Positions 37,152-48,787 of a stretch of 64,000 nucleotides of DNA are shown piece by piece. Position 1 is the first letter of the stretch. Each line of letters begins with the position of its first letter. The notes beneath the pieces are model-generated. The model was not told where the DNA came from and did no database searches. It worked only from the letters and a program-made list of their open reading frames with translations. The DNA comes from Hydrangea macrophylla (Eukaryota; Streptophyta; Magnoliopsida; Cornales; Hydrangeaceae): the NCBI GenBank assembly GCA_033977485.1, contig CM066991.1:133133999-133197998 (forward strand), written 5' to 3'. Position numbers and translations under genes: made by a program.

Positions 37152-39365
37152 AACTTTAGACACACACACACACACACATATTATTATACATATTATTACA
37201 TATATACACACACACTTGGATACATAGCCAGATACATATATACATATATGTATTCAAGAAAGTAGTGAAATTCAAGCTTTGAATTTGGGTAAGCTTTTAT
37301 TTTTTTAATTTCAGTTTATATAAACTGTGATATATATATATATATAATTTTAGTTTATATATATATCGTTAATGGTCCGAAAATAGTGAGCAGAAAAATA
37401 GTAATAGAAACTTAATTTCTTTATATCAAATAAAAAATATTGACCCCAATGGGCCATGTTTCAAGTTTCGTGCGATAATTTATAACGGTCGCAACGAAGG
37501 AACCATTTGAAGTTTCGAAAACTAAAACTTTTATTTTCTATATAGTGGTCTACCGACATCGGATTTGATCGCGGTTTCAAGCGTAGAACTTAGAATTCGG
37601 TTAATTACAGTCTAAAATAGTAAATTTACAATTTTTGGATATTTTTATATAGTCCCTGTATTTAGGCGTATTGCAGAATTACCCCCAAACTTTTAAAAAA
37701 TGGTATTTTGGTCACTATGTAATTTGGTAAAATCATTATAAATCTTTTATATTTCTGTTATGATATTATGTATTAATAAATATTGTTTTATAATTTTGTT
37801 AATTAAAAACTATAGAATAGTAATATTATTTTGCTATTTATCATCAATCGATTTAAATAAAGATTTAATCATTCTAAATAGTTGTTATATTATATTTCTG
37901 TAAATATGGAAAAATTAAAAAATATACATATATATTATTATGGCAGGGTACAACTGTTAAAATTAGTTTCAGATTTATAGCCTCATATTTGGGCATAGAA
38001 CAATCTTATTATAACTAATTTAAAATTAGTGTTTTAACTTTAAAAAAATTCATAACTAATTATCTATAATTAAGAAAAAATACGCCGACAATTCTTATAG
38101 TCTTAAAATAATGTCTAATATTATACTTAAAAGTTTGGAGACAATCCGATGCCGTTTAAAATACAGCTTAATTGTAGAGCCCACGTTTATATAGAAAACC
38201 CCACTTTTGAGATAGAAATTGCCCGAACTCCAAATTGAGCGTAGTCAGTGGCATTGGACTCAGAATAGTATAAATACATCAATAGTGAAGTTTTTAATAT
38301 AATTTTAATAAATTACCAAAATACCCCTAGGAAAACATTGATTATTGTTTACCCCTACACTTGTACCTATTGCTTATATGTTTAGCTCTTTTATCCCTGT
38401 TAATGTAGGAACTACCTCATCATCAAATCCCTAAGTTATCAAGGTGAGTGATTCATATTCCTATTGCTGATTCTACTCCTCTCGAGTGAATCTAATTCTA
38501 TCTTCGATTATTAATATTATGAAATTGCTATTATTCAATTGGGGACATTGTCGTTTGGTTCCGCTGAAACAGGTTTATTGTATGTCATAACCCAGACTTT
38601 CTATGTTATCATACGATACATTCATTTATCCATGTACATTGTTATTCAGATTTTATGTCATTCGATCAATTATTCATTGTCAATTACCACTACAACAAAT
38701 TATAAAGTATAGCCTATGTATGCGATGAATTGAGCCCGACTGTAGGGTTGTCTTTGATCATTGTGCGATTTAATAAAAGATTGTGTGCGTGAGTGGGTGG
38801 TTGGTAATTTGACATTCATATCAAATTGTTTCAATTCAATATCATCGACTTCTCATTTATTCCGTATTTCACATCGATATTGTTGATTCTCTTTTACTTC
38901 GTATTCATTATATAAATGTCATTACAATTGATATATCCTTTTTCGAGTATAAACAATTCCTTTTGAGATCTTTTAAACAGGTTATGTTCATTCACTGAGC
39001 CTTACGCTCACACTCTCCAAATTGTTTTAAAAACCCTTTCAGATGACAAGGACATGCCCTACGCTGATCCAAATGAGGAACAAGAGATAGTCATAGAAGG
39101 AGAGGACCCTCTTCTAGATGCCCTTGAAGGATCCCTATTTTAGAAAGTCCCCTTATTGTATTTTAAGCATTCCTAGAATAAATTCCTTGCTAGTACTGTA
39201 TTTGAAGGAGTTGTAAGCCTAGAACTCTGTCTATAATCTTATTAAGTATGGTTTTGTGGTTCTACTAACCTCAATTAAATATATTAAACAAATGTTTGTA
39301 TGCTCCCGCTAGACTCTGTACAGGTTAAAGATGACCCACAAGGTCGGTCCCACACTCAAAATCCA
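36790..39365 (+). repeat. 3' LTR of the inner gypsy element, 3' end truncated
   Basis: It matches 29,636-32,202 throughout, with a longer GT-rich insert near 36,975-37,018 and a shorter C run than the 5' LTR. It stops at AAAATCCA, about 24 bp before the point corresponding to the end of the 5' LTR, and passes straight into integrase sequence of the older element. Confidence 0.9.
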
Positions 39366-39612
39366 TGTATCTATGTTAAGACGGTGTATGACAGATACGA
39401 ACAAAATCATAGTACCAGAACCGTTGCAAATTCAGGAAGACTTTACTTATGTGGAGCAACCGGTGGAGATTCTGGATTGAAAAGAGCAAGTATTGAGAAC
39501 GAAGACGATTCCGATGGTAAAGGTATTATGGCGTAGTCATACAGTTGAAGAGGCTACATGGGAAAATGAAGAAGAAATGATGAATGAGTATCCATATTTG
39601 TTCGATATATGA
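39366..39612 (+). pseudogene. Ty3/gypsy integrase C-terminus (outer element, right part)
   Basis: Translation begins VSMLRRC, continues EDFTYVEQPVEILD, has a stop near 39,478, then VLWRSHTVEEATWENEEEM and ends with TGA at 39,610-39,612. These are the last about 80 residues of a gypsy pol. Comparison with the inner element shows that roughly 150-170 residues between LEDML (29,635) and this point are lost. Confidence 0.85.
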
Positions 39613-40180
39613 GGTATAAGTTTGGGGACATACTTCCTTTTGAAGGGGAGAGTTGTCACACCCGTTCCAGAATTGCATACATTTTATTCACATGTGTGGT
39701 ATCGAGTGTAAATTATTAACGTTGATTAATAATTGAATTGAGGTTGACTGGAGGTCAACGGAAGGTGTCAAGTAAGGACACGGGAATTTGATAAGCAATG
39801 TTGTATTGGCATAAGTAAATGACATTTATGCGCACTAAATGTTATTTAACTTTATTTGGTATTATCTCGTGTTTTTATGAATAGTGAATTATACATGTGT
39901 AGTATAATTTCTAGTAGTTTGGTTATCGTTGTAGAGCATTTTGAACACTGTGGTGAGAACGTGAGTGAGACGTTAAATAAAAGGTAGGTTGTGTAGAAAT
40001 TCCACAAATTTTAGTTTCCAGATGTAATTTTGTACCCAAATGGAACTTAGTCAAAACTTTTGTAAATTTTAGTTTTCACTCGTGAATTAAGTAATAAAAT
40101 GGACGTGTGCGAAGTTTCGGAGATAATTAGAAGTTTTGAGAACTCGTGGGGAGGTAAACGTAATTTACGGAGATTATGCC

Positions 40181-40190
40181 TATAAATAGA
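40181..40190 (+). promoter_or_regulatory. TATA box of the outer LTR
   Basis: TATAAATAGA about 530 bp into the LTR. Upstream lies a block conserved in the inverted LTR copy at 45,972-46,485, consistent with U3. Confidence 0.55.
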
Positions 40191-41284
40191 AAGGGTGGAT
40201 TTTCATTTTTGTGTAACTTGCAAAAATATCTTAAGAGAGGAGAGAAAAAGGGAGATTTGTTGCCACGAGCTTTGCAATGATGATCGGCGACCTTTCATCT
40301 GTCAGATTTTTTTCCAGATTTTAGATTTGGACTCCTTAAGGTAAGACCTACGTTTTGATAGTCATTAGGCCATGTTTGGATAACTTTTATAAAAATCTAA
40401 TTTTTAGAAATCTGGGAAAAACGGATATGAACTTGTAGGAATCATTTGAAAACGAAAATCCGATGTTTAATTGCCTTTGTAGTACTTCCCTCAAAGTTTG
40501 AGAGAATTTGCACGAGGTATGAAGTTTTAACCTGTGTTATATAGAAAAATATATGTTTTAGATTTCGACGACGAAATTGAGATCCGGGCAAAAATCATGT
40601 GTTAATCTTAGGCCGTTAATTATGCACGCGCTTAAATGTAAAAAGCGTGTCTACTTTTATGCGAGCACGTTGAATTGATTATGTGGGTCAAAGGGGAGTT
40701 CATATAAATTCATGCCGGGGTAAGCTTCTCAATGTTGGAGAATTGTAGTAGCGACGACTACTGTGCATGGTTTAAGACTTGGACTTGCCATGGCACTTGG
40801 GGATGTAACGGTTCTAGGCTTGGACTAGCCGTGGGCATCGCGATTTAAGGCTTGGACTTGCCGCTACCAGATGAATGCGCATTTTTTCCCTAGAGAGTAT
40901 TTGTTATGAATTGTAAGATTAAAGCATGTTTTGTCATGTATGCATACGTTAGAATTTGTACACTCAGTATAGAGCTGAGTAGTGGAGATTTACTCCATTG
41001 CAGGTGAAAAGAAGATAGGCAAGAAAAAGCGTGAGGAGTGAGGCCGAGGAACGCCGGGGAAACATCACCTTGGTTATTTTTTTGTTTGCTTCCAAACTTG
41101 TAATAAGAACCTTGAATTTGTAACATGTTGTAATAGAAGCTTAGACTTGTTATGTAGTATTGTAATCGCTAGTAAGAACTCATGTAATCCATGTTTTGAA
41201 GTTAGAATTTAGTGATGTGAATGTTGGTGTTTGGGTTGGAGGAAACATGGCTTTGAATTGCTGCAATTTAGGAATTTCTGAGGG

Positions 41285-41540
41285 AAATCAATCGACTGGG
41301 CCCCGCCACAGTCGACTGGACCCCTGCATTACAGAGATATTTCTTCAATTTTCGAAGACATCAGTCAACTGAAGAGAGGATATCAGTCGACTGAACTCTG
41401 CACGAAAACACCACATTTTGCATGCATAGTGCCAAGTCGACTGAAAAATTGAGGCCCCAGTCGACTGGACAAGGCTGTTGAACTTTTCTTACTTTTTGCT
41501 TCAGACCTTCAGTCGACTGTGCTCCCGATACAGTTGACTG
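41285..41540. repeat. Cluster of CAGTCGACTG palindromes
   Basis: About eight exact or one-base-off copies of the 10-bp palindrome occur near 41,288, 41,310, 41,364, 41,383, 41,432, 41,458, 41,508 and 41,531, at uneven spacing, inside the 3' end of the outer LTR. Confidence 0.75.
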
Positions 41541-42899
41541 GACCACTAGTCTTCAAAATGGATTCTTTTGGAAATGTTTCAATTGGGACAAAACTTTTTA
41601 TAGCTATGATTTTAAAGGATTATACTTATGTTTTCTGCTGCTATTTTACTTTAATGAAGCTGAATAAAACCTTGGTGGCGTGCCACGTGTCCTAATTTCG
41701 CGCGTAGCGGGATGGGTCGTGACATACTCTCTCCCCTAAGATATTTGGAGCTTGGATATTTATGAAAGTATCTTGAGTTTGTCTATTTATAGTATTGTAC
41801 CTATATTTTTCCGCTTTATTTATTAGTGAACTTCTAAGTTACCAGACTGTAATTGTACATATAAATTCTATTTTAAGTCACGACCTTATATTAAAACTCT
41901 TTTTATAATTTTTAAATGTCGTTATTTTTATTAATGTTAGTAATATTTAATATTTATATTAAGTTTTATCTTTATCACACGTTAATTTAGAACTCGGACT
42001 GATAATTTAGAACCTAGAATAAGATTTACACACAAACCTTAACAATACATGTGTTGCACATATTTCTGTGCACGCGCACATTTTGAGACATAACACATCG
42101 GTCACTTCCCATGACTTGATAGAGTTGCCCAACTATCCTTGTACCTTACCTAACCACCCCCCTTACAACTACCTATACCTCTTACATCCCTCCCCAACCA
42201 CTAAACCCCCTCAAACACTCAAGACCCCTCACTCCCCAAACAACCCCCATCAAACCACATGTACACTAGTAGATGAATGAATGTGTGTGCAATGTGTAGT
42301 GTGTGTATGTGTGTGTGTGTGTGTATGTGTGTGAGTGCATGTAAGGCAATGTGTGTGGCGTGTAGAGTGTACATGGTGTGTGCAGTGTGTGTTTGTGTGT
42401 GCCAGTGAGGTGAGTGATATTGGTTAGGTTGTGTGGTGTATGTATAGTGTATGTGTGTAGTGCATAGTATAGATATGTACGAGTGTACTCTGTGTGTATG
42501 TGTGTGTGTGGTGTGGTAAGTGGCAGTAGAGTGTTTGGGTGTATAATTATATACTATGTGCGTATAAAATATATATGATTATAACCTAACCTAACCTACC
42601 CACCCCTCCCTATATATATATATACATAGATCTCCCCCTCCCCTCACTTAGTGGTTCAACCCAAAAACAAGAGAATATAAGAGTGGGATAAAGAGAGTTA
42701 GCCGAAAGTGAGAGAAGAAGAGGAGAGAAGAGGAAAGGAAGCCAACCCCCGAGCCACACCGCGACCCCGAACCTACGGTGAGTTCCTAACTCACATGGTA
42801 TACTAGAATAATGCTTGTATTATTTTTCGTTTATTATTATTCTTGGAGAGAATTGTACTTAACATGTGGTGTCCCTAATCTAGGTCCATATTATGATTT

Positions 42900-44144
42900 G
42901 GTAGCTGGTAAGGGCAGGTGCATTTTTTAATTTGGGCACCTCTTTTTAAGTTAAAAAATCAAACTTTTTTCTTTTACTGTAATTAGTAAGGGCACCTCAC
43001 TTATTGTACTATATATATATATGGATAAATTGCAAATTACACTCCAATAGTTTAAGGGTTGTGACAGTTTGGTCCCTATAGTTTCAATTTTGGCAATTTA
43101 CTCCCTTTCCAGTCCTCAAATTGTGCAAAATCCACCCAATTACAAAATAAGCAAGGGTACAATGGGTATATCACATTATTTCTGGCCCAAAATGACCCCA
43201 TAATCTATCCCATAATTTTTTCACGGAAGTTTTGTATTATAAACTTAATTTTTTTAATTTATTTTTATCAATTTCACTTTGATATTAGTGTACAAGTGCG
43301 TGTCCAGCTTTAAGTGTATCAGATTATTTTAAAGATTACAAGATATTATCATGTGGTTTAAAAGATTATAAGATATTATCAGATTATTATAAATTTTAAG
43401 TGTATCAGATTGTTTAAAAGATTATAAGTTATTTATGGGATAGTGATGGTAATAGTGGTGGCGATCCACAGTTGTGGTGGAGACGCGATGGCAATAGTGG
43501 TGGTGGTGGTGGCAACGACGGCGATGGTGATGGTAATCGACTACGATGGTGGTGCTGGCCGGCGATCATCGCCGATGGTGATGGCAATGGCGATCTCTGT
43601 CTCTCTCACTTTCTCTCTCTCTGTACACGTGTTCCTTAAAAAAAAAAAAAAAAAAAAACCTAACTATACACGTGGCATGTGCATGTCCATATGCGTTCCT
43701 TTTGAATGCAGAATGTCGGATAGTGCATGTGCGCGTGCTAACAATACACAAAAGTCTATTTTGGTCAACTAAATTTCGTTGGGCATTTCATTAAACTAGT
43801 TCACGGGTTAGCCCAATCGCGTAAAAAGTATCTAATGTGGCACCTAATCCTAATTAACCCAAAAAAAGAAAAAAGAAAAAAAGAAAAAAAAAGAGGAGGA
43901 CTAAAACTTATAATAAGCTGAAGAATGAATAAATTAAGAAAGAAACAAAATAAGAATAAATAAATAAATACAAAACTACACTGATTTACGAAATTAGTGG
44001 AGTGTAATTTGCAATTTACCCATATATATATATAGTACAATAAGTGAGGTGCCCTTACTAATTACAGTAAAAGATAAAAATTTGATTTTTTAACTTAAAA
44101 AGAGGTGCCCAAATTAAAAAATGCACCTGCCCTTACCAGCTACC
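42900..44144. mobile_element. Mutator-like element (non-autonomous, TIR-MULE)
   Basis: Terminal inverted repeats of about 149 bp (42900-43048 and 43996-44144) start GGTAGCTGGTAAGGGCAGG and differ at only a few positions. The exact 9-bp target duplication TTATGATTT (42891-42899, 44145-44153) is the Mutator signature. The 950-bp interior has no transposase. It contains a GGTGGT/GATGGT-rich, comparatively GC-rich stretch (43,441-43,600), a CT run and an A run (43,637-43,657). That stretch could be a captured host fragment, as in Pack-MULEs, or simple sequence. Confidence 0.9.
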
Positions 44145-44399
44145 TTATGATTTTTATTATCATTGTTATTGTTATTACTATTATTTATTATTAGTACAAT
44201 CTTATTAATTAACCATTAAACATCATGTTTTAACATGTGGTGTCCCTAACCCAGATCCGTATCATGATTGGTATTGATATTATTATCATTATTTTTATTA
44301 TGATTATTATTTTTCTGCTTATTATTATTATGGTCCTGTTAATCTCATGTTTAACATATATACCCCGAAGATTAATGTCTATATTATTGTTCCGTTAAT

Positions 44400-44502
44400 A
44401 ATAATATTATTATTATTAGTATTATTAGTATTATTTATTCTGAATAAATGTTAATATGCTGTACCCCGAACATATTAATGTCTGATTAATAATTCATATT
44501 CA

Positions 44503-44539
<37 letters not shown>

Positions 44540-45300
44540 TATTCCGGTTAAACCTCCTATTTCAATATGTTGTACCCCGAACATATTAATGTCTGTATTA
44601 TTCTGTTAATATTATTAATATTATTATTTATTCCAGGTTTAACATTACGTTAATATGTTGTCCCCCGAATATATTATTCCATTATTATTATTATTATTAT
44701 CGTTATTATTATTATCTCGGCTTATTATAATTATTAGTCTGGTTAACACTATACTTTACACATATTGTACTACGAGCTTAAAGCACGTACTATATTTCAA
44801 GAGTAGTCCATGTTTAAATTGCTCGTACCTCAAACATAACATATGATACACCTCACGTAGGAGTCGGCGTCATAACGTCACGTTGACGTGTACGGGTATA
44901 GAGTTGTGGACAGTCGCGGAGACCAAGTCCGTATGCATTTGGAAATACGTGTAGTCGACCGCGGAGGTTCGAAAGTTGAGATGTAGTGAGTCAGTACTGT
45001 CAAATGGAATTACAGGATCGCATGTCGTCGGTGATTGCTACTGTGGCAACGGAGAAGGCAAACACGATAGCAAAGTAACCATGTTGATAAGAAATCAATA
45101 AACACGGTTAGCCTGTAAGGTGAGATTACTACTGAGGTCGCGACGACCAACGATAGTAAAGTAACCGTTTCGCAAATCGGCGCCGATATTCATAAGGCAA
45201 GGCCCCGGGGACCTAGAGTACTTGGTTAGCTTGTAAAGTGAGATTACTAATGTGGTCACAGAGAAGGCAAACAACGATAGTAAAGTAACCATAGTTCAAC
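44400..45300. repeat. ATT repeats and a degenerate tandem repeat in the solo LTR
   Basis: Segments with TGTACCCCGAACATATTAATG recur near 44,460, 44,568 and 44,655, separated by ATT trinucleotide runs. Further right (45,040-45,295) two to three copies of a unit with GGTGAGATTACTA and GATAGTAAAGTAACC follow each other. Confidence 0.6.
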
Positions 45301-45971
45301 CCACTGGGCGAGTCACTCTAAGCAAACGGCGTTACACTGGTAATGTAACATTGTCAAGTGAGTCGGATGTTAAGTCGAGCGAAGTCGAATATATCGATGA
45401 TGCATAGTTCACTCTCGGTCTCATTATAATTCATTAAAATGTCATAACTAGTCGATATGTACTTTCAGATACGTATTTTTATATTAAGAGTGTTCGGTTA
45501 GAACGCTCACTTAGCTTTTATTAAAGATAATGGCATACTACGCCCTGGACATTCCCACGTCTAGATTATACAGGATATGATTACCCGGAGGAGGACTATC
45601 AAGAAGAAGCCTTTGAAGAGGAAACCTACGATGGGGAAGTCGACAATGATGAAGGCTACGGCTACGCCAACTAGAGGCACATTTCAAGAAAGAAGACTTA
45701 GTTGTTCTTTATAGATTTTTGTCCATTTATACTAAGATGTAAATGGAGTCCAACGCCTTAATCCCTTTTATTATTTTATCTTTTGAAACTATAAACTCTG
45801 ATGTAATAGATAGTAACCTTTTGATGTATATATTCAGTTTACATTTTCGCTTAAGTTATTCCTTTATTATCTAGTGTGTTGTGGACAATCAGTTTATGTA
45901 ACTAGTCATAGCTTACGGACCCAGAAAGGAAAATTTACTCCTCCTAATTTCTACTACTCCGGGGCGTGACA

Positions 45972-46485
45972 TATATGCACAATTCTAGAGAATTACGTAT
46001 AACTCCCCATGAGTTCCCAGAACTTCTAATTATCTCCCAAAAAGTCGCGTATGCCCAAATTATTACTTCACGGGTGAAAAATATAATTTATAAAAGTTTT
46101 CTGACTAAGTTCCGTTTGCTGCCATAATTATGCTCTGAAAACTAATTTCGTGGAATTTCTACACCACCTACCTTTTATGCAAAGTATCACATACGTTATC
46201 TCTATGTTACTCAAAATGATATCTAGCAGGATCCAAACTACCAAAAATGATACTACACAGGTATAATTAATACTCACATATGTCAAATATCTCAAATAAC
46301 ATTTAATCACATAAATGCCATTTAAATCATACGAATGCCTTATTAATTGTTGAATTGCCGTGTCTTCACTTGACACTTTCCATTGACCTCTAGTCAATCT
46401 CATTCACAATCATCAAATAAATTGATAATTCACAAAATCCATTTATGCATTTAACATAAAAGAAATTCCCGAGACGGGTGTGACA
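45972..46485 (-). mobile_element. Inverted fragment of the outer gypsy LTR
   Basis: On the minus strand it starts TGTCACACCCG at 46,485 and matches 39,654-40,186 for about 520 bp, including GTGTCAAGT, GGTAGG-TGTAGAAATTCCAC and AGATAATTAGAAGTT words. It stops at the TATA box, directly against the GACA end of the large LTR. It is a second copy of the same family in the opposite orientation to the element at 28,150-41,724. Confidence 0.82.
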
Positions 46486-46676
46486 GATATATATATATAT
46501 ACTAGTATCCATGTGACTAAGGTCTAAGGGTACTTTTGACATTAAAAAAAATAAATTGGGCAAAATCATCTATTTCTAATTAAGATGTCAAATCAATGAT
46601 CTATTTCTAATCTAGATTTTATGTTTGATTAATTCCTAATAAAACGGCTGGAGAAAGACTAATTCTTATATTTCTA

Positions 46677-47647
46677 AATAAAATTTACCATGATTTATTA
46701 TTGGGGTGATATGTCATGATGTTCTGTTTGGGAACGAGAATATACAAATAAGATTAGCTTTATCTCACTTATAATAATAGAAAATTCTTAAGGCACATGT
46801 TAATAGGTTTTAAAAAACTTTTACAAATAAAAATGTTTTGAGAAAATGTGCAAGTACAAACATTTTAAAGCTTATTAACATGTGTTCTTAAGGCACATGT
46901 TATGAGAACACATTTATATATCTTGTTTTATAATAACTGATGGTTGGATAATGAACCAACTTTGGAAGTAATTTTGAATTAAGCACGGACTCCTACACAA
47001 AAGGTTTCTATCAAACAACTAAAGTTCTATCATCAGTTCACTTGTGAACCATAGAATTGGTTTTGCGCCTTTCCAAAGAATTCCATTGTTTCATGAAAAT
47101 GATAATTCTGATGGTTTGACTATCGTTCAAACTCATATATATATATAGTTGCGATATAAATGACATTTATCAACACTTGAATATACAGATGTTGATGTGA
47201 ACTACATAGTTCATTCTTAATATTTCCACCCCCTAAACTTCGGTAAATAAACAAATTATCTTGCGTTAGGGTCACAAACTCACAGTACATTCCAACTGAT
47301 GTAGCTCCCCACATTTATGAGTAATGCTATGTTTTCAAATTTGAAATTTAAATCCCTTGTCAATCACTCAATTGTATTACATGCATTGGTATGTGGTACC
47401 ATCAATTACTACCATTACATGCGATACACTTGTTAATGCATTTGATAATCAAATTTTGGATTCAAAGTTGGATAGTATAACATTATTCGACTCTAATGTC
47501 AAATTATACTGACATGGTGTGACACTCCACTCATATTAAACTCTTGTAAAGTCTAAAAATAGGGAGCGGAGCACATTATAGTAGTGGAGGCATGGCCATT
47601 GGCCACCATGGAAGAGGGGCAACTATTAATTAATTATGATCACCACA
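46677..47647. repeat. 1-kb direct repeat, right copy (A')
   Basis: Matches 26,293-27,298 in the same orientation, about nine bases in ten by eye. Beyond both ends the two loci are unrelated. Confidence 0.85.
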
Positions 47648-48787
47648 AAATAAGGTGGCCACGTGGAACTATTTGAGTAGGACATGCTGATGTGATGTGA
47701 TTCACTGTATGGATCTAACATTTTTCAATTATTTGTAGAGTACAAATCACGTCTTTGGTTGAAAGGTAAAAAATAACCCTACTATCACCAGATGTCAGCC
47801 TATGATAGCGGGCAAACCCCGCCGTGATTACAAGGCAACAACTACTGAGATTCTCTACTAAACTTTTGTATGGAGAATTTATCCAGTAAGATAGTTACAC
47901 CATGTTATCACACTAATATAGTATGCCATCTCAATCATATAGGTCATATAGTCCTTAAAACTAAAAGGCTCCCAGCCAACAGTGCAAAGTAGTATATTTT
48001 TAAAGTCAACAAATATTTAACATGTTCATCTAAAAATAGAATCACATGTACTAAAAAAAATTATTCCTTGTGATTGTCACTCTAAATGAGAGCAAACAAG
48101 ATACGGAGTAATTATTTTTTTTTTGTTTATTGTAGGATTCAAGTGAAACCCACACAATACTCAAATTACAGCGAAAATCATTGGATATGACAGTCACACT
48201 TACACAAAATAATTTCTCTACGTCTTATGTGTTAAAGCATTAGTATAAACTGTATAATCATGATGTGGTGTAACAGTCTTACTGAATAATTTCTCACTTT
48301 TATGACACCCACGTTGCGTCGGCATCGGTTCTAGAAATGTATCAATCAAAGCTCCCAATTCACGTGGCTGAGATGGAAACATCTGGATGGAGCCACGTCA
48401 TCCATGAGAAGGAGGTTTCCCATGTAACCATTCTCGTCTGGACACGTTGACCTTGTCCTGGCTCACATTTTCTTGTCTAACATGATTGACACGTCATCCC
48501 ACAAGTCCCCATTTTCAGCCGTACGATCAAAATTCCGACGGCGTCTATTCACTCCTATCTTTTTTCTTTTTTTCTTTGTTTTTTAACAAATCACTCCTAT
48601 CGTATTTGTTCCCACGTCTTTCCCTGTTATTTACACACGGAAAATGTCAAAAAGTCTTCTCATTTTATATACTTTTAATTAATTATTATTGATGATATTG
48701 ATATTGGTTGCTTCAAAGCAACAAGTTTTGGAAAAGCCATTCTCTTGAAGGTAGTACTCCGTATGTATATATATATATATATATATA
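47648..48787. other. Gene-free spacer with a G+C-richer patch
   Basis: No gene is recognised. The part 48,320-48,545 is less AT-rich, with repeated CACGT words (CACGTGGC, CACGTCAT, ACACGTTGACC), and looks like promoter or degraded transcribed sequence, but there is no reading frame to support it. A TA run follows at 48,766-48,787. Confidence 0.45.

Larger units (their letters stand above)
29636..39365 (+). mobile_element. Ty3/gypsy LTR retrotransposon (inner, younger element)
   Basis: A nearly complete element of about 9.7 kb: 5' LTR, primer-binding site, gag with zinc knuckle, pol (protease, RT, RNase H, integrase), polypurine tract and 3' LTR. Domain order PR-RT-RH-INT defines Ty3/gypsy. 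The C-terminal integrase pattern EEATWE near the end suggests a chromovirus, perhaps Tekay/Del; this lineage call is inference. It is inserted in the integrase region of an older element. The LTRs are close: about ten substitutions counted by eye across roughly 480 bp (30,215-30,700 against 37,370-37,840). Two frameshifts and two stops make it non-autonomous now. The last about 24 bp of the 3' LTR are missing, so no target duplication can be seen. Confidence 0.93.
39654..41724 (+). repeat. 3' LTR of the outer gypsy element
   Basis: Starts TGTCACACCCG right after a purine-rich stretch (TGAAGGGGAGAG) and ends GGGTCGTGACA, giving matched TG...CA ends and a short terminal inverted repeat. It contains a TATA box at 40,181 and a cluster of CAGTCGACTG palindromes near the 3' end. 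Length is about 2.07 kb. Confidence 0.82.
41873..45971 (+). mobile_element. Probable large solo LTR of another gypsy family
   Basis: The right end GGGGCGTGACA has the typical gypsy LTR terminus. The left end near AAGTCACGACC may be a decayed LTR start. Inside are a TATA run followed by a leader-like stretch (42,605-42,780), a GT-rich tract (42,266-42,540), ATT repeats (44,400-44,710) and a segment near 45,500-45,680 laid out like the 3' part of the inner LTR (GAACGCTCACTTAG, then an acidic short frame). No pol sequence is present. A Mutator-like element is inserted in it. The left boundary and TSD are uncertain. Confidence 0.5.

Noticed and set aside
43443..43772. 109-codon Val/Met-rich frame inside the Mutator-like element
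   Set aside because: It is driven by GGTGGT/GATGGT simple sequence and runs into an A homopolymer; no domain or conserved start supports a protein. The stretch is kept only as a possible captured fragment.
26293..47647. Repeats A and A' as the LTR pair of a giant retrotransposon
   Set aside because: Neither copy has TG...CA ends, no primer-binding site follows A and no polypurine tract precedes A'. Kept as an unexplained direct repeat.
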